DNA of 64,000 nt from Spongilla lacustris (taxonomy: Eukaryota; Porifera; Demospongiae; Spongillida; Spongillidae). The position numbers and the translations under genes are program-made. Within the stretch, counting starts at the first letter, position 1; each line of letters opens with the position of its first letter. The stretch spans positions 6,637,622-6,701,621 of the forward strand of contig OX442425.1 in NCBI GenBank assembly GCA_949361645.1, read 5' to 3'. The notes beneath the pieces were generated by a model. That model was not told where the DNA came from. It made no database searches and was given only the letters and a program-made list of their open reading frames with translations. Of the stretch, positions 56,075 to 64,000 are shown piece by piece.

Positions 56075-57500
56075 TACAAATAATTATAATAAGACGTTTT
56101 TTAGCGAAGAATCCAAGTGTTCATTTTGTCATCATGACCAAGGTAGGCCTGGGCACCATGCAACTATTTGTAAAGTGAATGGTGATCTAACCAGATGTCA
56201 CAACTCTATTCTTAATACGCATGGCTTCTCAGGCAGCCCTTTCACCTCATCTGGAAAAACCATACATTCTGCCTGGTATCAAGCAGAAGCCAGCTGATAG
56301 TTTTATTCCCAACTGGTCCAGGGGTCAACCTTTAGCAATGGACATTACTGTTGTCAGTCCTACACAGGTTCATCTTTTAGATTACCACCATTCACAGTCT
56401 GAACAACTTTGTGCTTCTCACTGGAGAGAGGAACAAGTATGAACAAAGATTAGATGTCAAACATATACTTTTTGTTCCTTTGGCTGTTGAGTCTTTTGGT
56501 GGTTGGGGCACAGCTAGTATACCAATTTTCAAGACTCTGGCCAGAATGGTGGCCAACAGGTCAGATCAGCCAGCTTCATAAGTGTTTTGTTGGCTATATC
56601 AAAGGCTTACCATTGCATTGCAGAAGAACAATGCTTGTGCAATGATTGCAAGGCAGCCTCTTGTTCAGTGTATAGTTACTGTGTTTTTTGTTGTTGTGCA
56701 TATAGTTTTGTGTGCATGTGTACATATTCACTTGTGCTTTGCTTGTAACCCTTGTATTCTAATAATAATAATAATAATAACAGTTACATCTGTTCTTTCC
56801 TCTGCCACTATAAAGGAAGCCAGTGCAGCAGCTGGGGCAGCAGCCTTTGCAGCCGAGGTTAGGAAACATACTGTTAATGATGCCAAGTGCCAGGAGTTGG
56901 GATGGTCTTGCATCCCACTGGCTGTTGAAACATACGGCAACTGGGGCAAAGAGGCACAGTGCGCATTTTCCCGACTAGCCTCTTTGCTTGCCATCGGTGA
57001 GGCCAGCTCTCAAGCAAAAATGGCTGCAGAGACTTATGGCCATCTGAACTTATCTCTTGTGAGATCTGTGGCCAGGGTCATCTTAGGGAGGGAGTTAGCT
57101 AGTGCATTTGTAGAACTGTAGTGTAGATCAAGGGTATGTATGCATAGTTTTGGTGCAATTGTTTCACACTAAATAAAAACTGGCATAGATACATCTAATG
57201 ATGCCTGGTGACAGGCTCAGCTCAGCTTGAGTAGGGGTAGCCTGGGCTTAAGATCTCTCTCCCATCATGCAAGTGCAGCTTTTATCTCTTCTTTGTCATC
57301 CTCTGGCTCTGCATCAAATTCTATCCAACATCTGTTCGATGCAGTTGGCATCTTCAATCATTCAGTCCCTGTAGCAGACAGCATACAAGTTGAGCATAGC
57401 CCACAGTTGGACCAGAATCCTAATGAGTGTTATGCAAACAAAACAAATGAATAACTATAACTACAATATATGTACATGTACCTCCAATATCCCCCAGAGC
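56075..57500 (+). repeat. Right arm of inverted duplication of retroelement debris
   Basis: Plus-strand partner of 48458-49765. Order: knuckle-like CSFCHHDQGRPGHHATIC and KPADSFIPNWSRGQPLAMDI (family 3, 56106-56580); (AAT)n at 56759-56780; family 1 tail EVRKHTVNDAKCQELGWSCI, VETYGNWGKEAQCAFSRLAS, ETYGHLNLSLVRSVARVILG (56787-57121), which is open here; then post-RT GSLGLRSLSHHASAAFISSL (57227-57454). Homology to the left arm stops near CCTCCAATATC. Confidence 0.85.
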
Positions 57501-57600
57501 ATGTGAGGAGCAAGATCACCCATGACCTATACAGCAAGATGAACCTCACCTTAATGAAGTCCATTGCTCGAGCCATCCTAGTTAGGGGTCTTGGTGTGGG
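57501..57600 (+). pseudogene. Retroelement tail fragment
   Basis: Reads HVRSKITHDLYSKMNLTLMK then SIARAIL. The same THDLYSKMNLTLM string occurs on the minus strand near 44650-44700. Confidence 0.6.
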
Positions 57601-58145
57601 AACTTGTGCATGAATGTATTTTTGATGTTGAATGGTTAATTGAATATTCTTTCAACGTATGTATATCATAATCAGACCGATTTATAGTACATTGTAAATT
57701 TGAACATGAAATATCACGATCATAAATAATAATAATAATACCTACGACAGATTTAATCAGCTTTGGCCCTCGCTTGTGGTAATGTATATGTTTTATCATT
57801 GTGGCCAGAAATCACCGAAGCGCTCCTCAAGTAAACATGTACAATGGCTATAGCCCCACCAGGCCCCATCTCTATAATCACATACATCGCGCTCCCAGGC
57901 ACAATCAGGAAACAAGATAAGGGATTACCAAAGGATTAAGGGAATTCCATAAATTTATCCATATTACAGACCTACATTGTTAGCAAATCTACCTGCCTGA
58001 AATTGCTAAATCTACGTACGTAGTCTTAGGCATGCATGTAATATAATTTTATGAAATTTCCGTAGTTTCTTAATCCCTTAGATTTTACTCAATTGCTGTC
58101 TACAAATCTTACGTCATAAATTTTATTTTATTGCATGATCGAGGT
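57601..58145. other. No gene recognised
   Basis: AT-rich spacer with an (AAT)n run at 57727-57740. Confidence 0.4.
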
Positions 58146-58251
58146 AGTGATCCGCAGAGCAATAACATTCAATGATGTTCGGGGAACCGCGGACTACTAT
58201 AACATCATGTGCATATCTGCAACAAAAATTGTAATCAATTTTCTTAAAGGA

Positions 58252-58742
58252 ATGGATTGGGTAGGTCTTTTAATTTACCTGGCCGCCATCTCCACTGTAC
58301 GCGGTACTGCAGTGCCCTGCCAGCATAAAGACGACGTGGAAAATGTGAGTTAAATCCTAAACAAAAGACAGACATGCATGCTTTTCTTCGCAGGCTGTGC
58401 ACGGAGTGTACCTCGAACCACATGAACACGCAGCCAAGAGAGCTGCCAATCAACCCATGCGTATCTATGTGTTTTACGATACATCTGTCACATCTCAGTA
58501 CGTGTGTGCTAAATCAAAACTACAGTTTTGCATGACCTGTATCTCTTTCCGTTCAGATTGCCGATCAATTTGCAGAATAGACTTAAGGTTTGTGCGGCTT
58601 GCATGCCGAATACCTGAATGTATATATGCCTTAGAAAAAAGTGGACAACACCATCCCCAACTTTTTAGAATTTATTGAGAATTTGAGGGCATCACTGTCT
58701 ATTGTTTTTCCACAGGAGTGCGTGAAGAGAAACGTTATAATG

Positions 58743-58783
<41 letters not shown>

Positions 58784-60769
58784 GGGGGTCCATAAATTAT
58801 TACTGTTTTTATCATCCTTAATGTCTATTGTCCTGAATGTCCACCCGGGGGTATACAATTGTATACCCGGGTGGACAGCAAAAAAACTTATTGCCGTTCG
58901 GTCTCGGAAGGGACCTAGTGGCATTTAACGGTGCTGGCTTATAGTACAAGTCTTTTCAGGATTGGGCCGAGATAAGCAAGGCTTAAATCCTTTTGGTACA
59001 TGCCGTGCTAGCGGACCTATATCCACTACGCTCCGTGCGGATCGGTCGGAGCGTAATGGATAGGTCCGCTAGCACGGGTCATTTTACGAGTACCGAAAGG
59101 ATTTAAGCCTTACTTATCTCGGCCCGATCCTGAAAAGACTTGTTCTGTAAGCCAGTACCGTTAAATGCTGCCATGCAGGTCCCTTCCGTGACCGAACGGC
59201 AAATACTTTTTTTGCTGTCCACCCGGGTGTCCAATTCAGGACAATAGACATTAAAGGAACTCATATGCATTTAGTGTTTGAGATGTTCGAATGCATGTAC
59301 ATACAACAAAAGCCCAATCATTAAAATTATGTGTATATGGTGGACGTTCCCACCTCACATCGCCATGTACATGCAAGTACATGTAGCATTTATCAAGTGG
59401 GATATGGAGGAGCACGTACTGTAAATCCACACATTATTGTTTGAAATCTGCATAATCTCCATTAATTGTCCTTATGCTTCATGCTTGGTAGAGTATATGG
59501 CATTGCCCTCCTTGCTTATTTAAATACAAAAATTTCTCCAGTAAATGGTCATGGTTGCATCAATATCATAGCCATTTGTATTATGCTATCTTAATAGAAT
59601 AGAACAATTGATGTATAATAGAACACAGGACAGTAATTAATGCCCAATGGATAATCTACATCAACATGCACAAGTAGCATTCATCGTGCCATGGTTACTA
59701 TTAATTCATTTTGCAATTCACATTTGTTGCAAGCTATGAGTTTACTTATTCCATACCATTAGACCACCATCATTCCGAAACTCACCACCTTCCTTAGTCA
59801 AACACTTCAAGTAAAGCCTTTGGGAGTACCTGTAGTGCTGGACAGGTAAGGACTAGCCATTGTATCCATAAACTCTCTTCTTCATTTCTTCCTCACCTGC
59901 CTTCACTATTCTTCATCTCCCCCCTTGCTTGCAGACAATGCTCTACTACTTACATTCTCATTAATGAACTCCGCTACTGCAGTGCTACCTGCCGGGCCAC
60001 CAATATTTGTGGAGCAGTCACCATACCAACTGACCACCTCCAGGTGAGAGTGAAGTACAGCGACGTACATTACTCTGTCACAAAAGTGTGCCATATTGCC
60101 TGTACTGCATGCTAACTCATTTATTTGTAAAAATTTGAAATAATGAAACAATACATTAAAACACTACAGCACTGACAGCTTACATAAACAGTTCACCTTG
60201 CCTACTGCTATATTGATAGTGTCTTGCCCCTGCAACTTACTAAGCCATGTTATGTGTGTTGAGTTTTAGATTACTAAAATGCTCAATTGCTTTTAACAAA
60301 ATGGGTTTATTGGCTTATAGACTCTTTGATAGACTCGATGGAAGGATGAATTTGAAAGTGTAAACACATGCTCAGGATCTTCTTATAAATGTTTTAGCAA
60401 TACTGCAGAGTACTGTCACATTCACTGATGAGCACATGTTCAATGGACCTGTTTACTGTCAGAGCACATGTTAATAATAGCTTCTGGCCACAATGTATTG
60501 TAGTAGTCTGCTGGTGGTGCAATCTCAACCACAATATAGTAACTGTAGTATATATTGCCAGATGTAATGAGATCATGTCCATCACTTTAAATAGGGGAGA
60601 TGTGTAAAGATTTGTTTTTGTTTTACTTCTACATTTCCCTGATCAACCTCCCCCCCTCCCCCTCTCCCTTACACAGGCTTGTAGCATATGGAGAAATGGC
60701 CCATACATAGGCGGTCATCATGCTTTTATTTTTAAATTGAATTTTAAAGACATTTATAATTTACTATAA
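58252..60769 (+). CDS. Truncated leishmanolysin-like paralog (prodomain only)
   Basis: Exons 58252-58344, 58394-58501, 59763-59845 and 59935-60043 match exons 1-4 of the gene at 34156 in length and splice sites. Signal peptide MDWVGLLIYLAAISTVRG, then CQHKDD (cysteine-switch-like), AVHGVYLEPHEHAAKRAANQ, MRIYVFYDTSVTSQY, IIPKLTTFLSQTLQVKPLGV and RYCSATCRATNICGAVTI. Homology ends just inside exon 5 (acceptor CACAG/GCTTGTAG at 60676/60677). From there the frame reads through unrelated sequence and stops at 60767-60769. The predicted product is a secreted protein of about 161 residues with no HExxH domain. It may be a pseudogene, or a free prodomain-like protein if expressed. Intron 2 carries a MITE and a poly-G tract. 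Confidence 0.65.
58745..58781. repeat. Poly-G tract
   Basis: Uninterrupted run of about 36 G in intron 2 of the truncated paralog. Confidence 0.97.
58822..59250. mobile_element. 429-bp palindromic MITE with TTAA target duplication
   Basis: Terminal TGTCTATTGTCCTGAAT and its complement; pairing runs nearly the whole length (for example GGATTTAAGCC, GACCTAT.C, CGCTAGCACGG blocks). TTAA is at 58818-58821 and 59251-59254. The paralogous intron has CATCCTTAAATGAAC at about 34670 without the element, which gives the empty site. An extra nested palindrome (GTCCACCCGGGGGTATACAA, 58839-58876) is in the left arm only. TTAA duplication suits piggyBac or Kolobok-type elements; no transposase. Confidence 0.93.
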
Positions 60770-60980
60770 ATCGGTCTGATTGTGAATCTGTGTTTTATAT
60801 AATTACGACATGAACCATTCGTGTAGTAAAATCAAGACAAAAAATTAATTTCTACCGCGCATAATTTATTCATAAACAATATGTCATAACGTAATACCTT
60901 GCGTCATCTGGGATTAAGTTACAGTTATTGCGTACGTTGCAACTAGTTAACTGTTAATTGCAGATGAATTATAAACGATA
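60770..60980. other. No gene; AT-rich, possible promoter of next gene
   Basis: Unique sequence after the duplication breakpoint. Confidence 0.3.
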
Positions 60981-62113
60981 ATGCACAATCGTAGCTTTGA
61001 AGATGTGGAGGCAGCAATAAACGGATTGCCCTGCATGATTTCAACTTCTGAGATTCAGGTGTTTTGGTGAGTATACTGTGTGAATTTAGTATGTGCAGAA
61101 CAGGCATATATTCGATGCAGTGAAGGGGGAGGAGATATGGCCTTCTCCCTATACTAGTACTGTATGGAATTCTCCCTGTACTGTTGGCCTTCTCCCGGAC
61201 CGTTAATTGCCCGTCTCCTTATACTGTTGGTCTTCTCGCTATACTGTTGGCCTTCTCCCTATACTGTTGGCCTTCTCCCTATACTGTTGGCCTTCTCCCT
61301 ATACTGTTGGCCTGCTCCCTATACAGTTGGCCTTCTCCCTATATACAGTTGGCCTTCTCCCTATACTGTTGGCCCTTCTCCCTATACATTGGCCTTCTCC
61401 CTTATACATTGGCCTTCTCCCTATACTGTTAGCCTTCTCCCTATACATTGGCCTTCTCCCTATACTGTTAGCCTTCTCCCTATATACTCTTGGCCTTCTC
61501 CCTATACTGTTGGCCTTCTCCCTATACTGTTGGCCTTCTCCCTATACTGTTGGCCTTCTCTCTATACTGTTGGCCTTCTCCCTATACTGTTGGCCTTCTC
61601 CCTATACTGTTGGCCGTCTCCCTATGCTGTTGGCTTTCTCCCTATACTGTTGACTTTCTACCTACATGTGTACTGTTGGCCTTATCCCTATACTATTTCC
61701 TATACAGTTGGCCTTCTCCCTATACTATAGGCTTTCTCCCTATATGAACCACTGAGCATTGTCCATTTGTGTAGCATCTCTGTCCCTTTGTTTACCATGT
61801 GTATAGCTGACCTGTGGGACACACACACCACACATGTGCATGGACACTTCCAGCAAGTCACGCACGCTCAGTTACAGTGTGGACACTCAATGTAGTAGCT
61901 CTACTGGTGGCGATGCACATATTCACAAGTGTCTCCATCATGTGCACACTACACACGCTGATGTAGAGCTGTGTATTGTGTGCTTCAAACATGGGCACAC
62001 ACACCAATGATGTCCACACATATACCTGTACACAGTGGTACTTACATGTACATCCATATACATCAGATATTAATAATAATAATTTGGACACAAACACACA
62101 CATGCATGTACAT

Positions 62114-62158
<45 letters not shown>

Positions 62159-62268
62159 TTGCTGTACAACCACAACAAGACACAACAATCTACCAGGAGA
62201 GAGCTACCATACTACTGGAGGAGCAGAGGATCAATGAAGACCTACTAACTGCAGTACTACAAACCAAA
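60981..62268 (+). CDS. Possible first exons of an unrecognised gene
   Basis: Candidate exon 1 at 60981-61058 (MHNRSFEDVEAAINGLPCMI then STSEIQ, donor CAG/GTGTTT; an alternative donor TTTTG/GTGAGT at 61066 is stronger but changes phase). Candidate exon 2 at 62158-62268 (IAVQPQQDTTIYQERATILL then EEQRINEDLLTAVLQTK, donor GTATTT). Together these make 63 codons with matching phase 0. The second exon looks amphipathic and Gln-rich. The intron is filled by a minisatellite and a CA repeat. No family is recognised and no further exon was found. Confidence 0.35.
61178..61745. repeat. 20-bp minisatellite CTTCTCCCTATACTGTTGGC
   Basis: About 28 units, with variants ACATTGGC, ACAGTTGGC and ACTGTTAGC. It keeps all plus-strand frames open for long stretches (PYTVGLL-type repeats), an artefact of the repeat. 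Confidence 0.95.
62118..62156. repeat. (CA)n forming the splice acceptor region
   Basis: About 39 bp of CA ending in CACAG directly before candidate exon 2. Confidence 0.95.
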
Positions 62269-62280
62269 GTATTTACTGGT

Positions 62281-63286
62281 CTGGCTACTTCCCCAGTCCT
62301 TTGAACACAGTGACGACAGATAACAGGTGTGTGAATGGCTGTTTGGGGGCTATTGTGATGGTGGTTACATGCACTAGAGTACGCATGGTATTTTTGGACA
62401 TGCTAATTTTTTTTGCATGCATTGGTGTTGAGAACACTTCCTCACTCCCCTGGAGGGGTATTGGTGGTGTCATTGGATCACCTCTCCAAATCCCCCAGAA
62501 GGGGGGAGGTATCCTTTGTACACATAAAATGCATCACTTGGGTGACGGCTCCATCAGAAGTCTTTGAACATGCATGTTAAAGTACTTCTGTTTAAGGGCC
62601 TGGAGAGGTACATTAACTTGTACATGTACTCTTTGTTACATGTACTATTGTCTATCTTTATAGACACCATCTAGATACTGTTACATAATCCTGTACCTAG
62701 TATATGTACCCAGGACTAATTTCAAAAATGCTCTCATCTGGTGGCTACCAGATACAGGTATAAACCCTAACCCTGACTACCTACACAAAAGTTCTGGTAA
62801 ATTTAATATTACTACATTTGCATATGAGGCTGTGCTTTAAAAGGCTACCATGCGCTATATTCATTTGAGTTGCATGCAACATGTTACCTACATGTACGTG
62901 TGGTAACCTTAACCCTTCTATACATGTATGTAGCCAAGTCATCGTATGCCCTTCATGCAACTTTTTTGGCTGTAGGTCACTACATGTACATGCAGTGGTA
63001 GGTAGTGATTTTAGTGGTTACCTAAGTTTTGCAAAGCAACCACATCCATTGTGTGGACAAGGAAACCACAAGCCAGCCTTAAGCTGGTTTTGGCCCCTAC
63101 TGGCCTAAGAAGGGATAATGTTTCTGGGGCTATGCCAAAGCTTCATACATGTAGGTTGGCCCATGCCCATTTAGTGTTTGCATTAGTTATCACAAATAGA
63201 ATAACCTTATGGGCCCACTTCGTACATACATGTACATATATGGACACACCTCCCTTGACTACTTACATGTACATGTACATGTACTA
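62281..63286. other. No gene recognised
   Basis: No supported coding region. A single CCCTAACCCT at 62765 is too short to call telomeric. Confidence 0.4.
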
Positions 63287-63405
63287 TACTGTTGGTCAGT
63301 TGGCCTTCTCCCTATACAGTGGCCTTCTCCCTATACAGTTGGCCTTCTCCCTATACTGTTGGCCTTCTCCCTATAGGTGGCCTTCTCCCTATATTGTTGG
63401 CCTTC
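63287..63405. repeat. Second array of the 20-bp minisatellite
   Basis: Five to six units of GGCCTTCTCCCTATACTGTT, the same family as 61178-61745, 1.5 kb away. Confidence 0.9.
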
Positions 63406-63827
63406 CCTAAAGGTTTTCATTTTTAGTATGCACGGCATTACATGTAGTACCTTGCTCTCATTACTGTCAACAGTAAGGCTCTCAACTGTAGTACTCCAAG
63501 CCTAGCTGGCAACAAGTAGACAGGCAATAGAATAACCCTGGGCTCACCAAAAATGTACATACATGTATGGACACAAGTAGTAGCGCTGCACATCTGTTAA
63601 CATACTATGAACTTCCAGGGCACAGCTATTCCCTAGGACAACCAGCAAAACCAAGCCTAGGGGTTGTATTTGCACAAAGATGCATGGCATTGTGCATGAG
63701 ATTATTCACTGTATGTACAGACCTAGACCTTTTATCAGCACAGTCTGGCCACACAACACAATTCATAACATTGGGCCTTTGTTACTTTGTACAAACATCC
63801 AAATAAGATAGGATCAGCAGGTGTTTA

Positions 63828-63846
63828 TGTACACACACACATACAT

Positions 63847-63914
<68 letters not shown>

Positions 63915-63939
63915 GCACACACACGCACACACACACACG

Positions 63940-64000
<61 letters not shown>
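63828..64000. repeat. (CA)n microsatellite to the window end
   Basis: CA run with CG interruptions at about 63910-63965, continuing past the window. Confidence 0.97.

Noticed and set aside
61164..61747. 188-codon frame of PYTVGLLPI-type repeats
   Set aside because: All three plus frames stay open across the 20-bp minisatellite, so openness is not evidence of coding.
62765..62774. Second telomeric repeat
   Set aside because: Only CCCTAACCCT, too short to separate from chance.

Overview
The window is eukaryotic and almost certainly from a metazoan. It has spliced genes with GT-AG introns, an HPGD-type dehydrogenase, a GT14 core-2-type glycosyltransferase and a secreted leishmanolysin-type (M8) peptidase. 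It also has AT-rich DNA, many CA/GT microsatellites and minisatellites, and many decayed transposons. The repeat load and the many copies of TACATGTA-type words would suit a basal marine invertebrate such as a sponge, but that is a guess. One 200-N assembly gap is present (14714-14913).

Layout. 0-2.8 kb: intergenic, with a minisatellite and a non-LTR retrotransposon tail. 2.85-8.3 kb (minus): an intact six-exon 15-hydroxyprostaglandin-dehydrogenase-like gene (copy A), carrying a retroelement fragment, a palindromic MITE and a 725-bp hAT-like element in its introns. 8.5-22.4 kb: no host gene seen. It holds a DDE transposase relic, hairpin MITEs, long simple repeats, the gap, and a roughly 4.3-kb inverted-repeat structure (15.08-19.34 kb) enclosing retroelement fragments and an interstitial telomeric repeat. 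22.5-25.85 kb (minus): a relic of a third dehydrogenase copy, then intact copy B. 26.46 kb (plus): a ubiquitin-like gene, divergent from copy B. 27.4-28.7 kb (minus): an intronless GT14 gene with a small inverted relic beside its 5' end. 29-33.8 kb: integrase-like exons, a 1.1-kb hAT element, a 200-bp MITE and unrecognised ORFs. 34.2-41.1 kb (plus): a 17-exon leishmanolysin-like gene. 41.5-42.3 kb: a 771-bp hairpin element. 42.3-57.6 kb: a retrotransposon graveyard with at least two families of non-LTR elements that carry a C-terminal zinc knuckle and restriction-like endonuclease, including a 1.3-1.4-kb inverted duplication. Inside it (51.9-52.8 kb, minus) an unrecognised protein gene is broken by a 229-bp MITE. 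58.25-60.77 kb (plus): a truncated leishmanolysin paralog whose intron carries a 429-bp TTAA-flanked palindromic MITE. 61-64 kb: a possible two-exon gene start, 20-bp minisatellites and a long CA repeat to the window end.

How the parts relate. Copies A and B are tandem paralogs with the same exon lengths, and both end in Ala-Lys-Leu, a possible peroxisomal signal. The two leishmanolysin loci come from a segmental duplication that kept only the signal peptide and prodomain exons in the second copy. Comparing these paralogs exposes later insertions as empty/filled site pairs. The clearest less ordinary observations are four hAT-like elements, each with perfect 5-bp target duplications (one splitting an ORF), the TTAA MITE dated by its paralogous empty site, the catalytic-domain-less leishmanolysin paralog, and the inverted repeat around a telomere-like tract.
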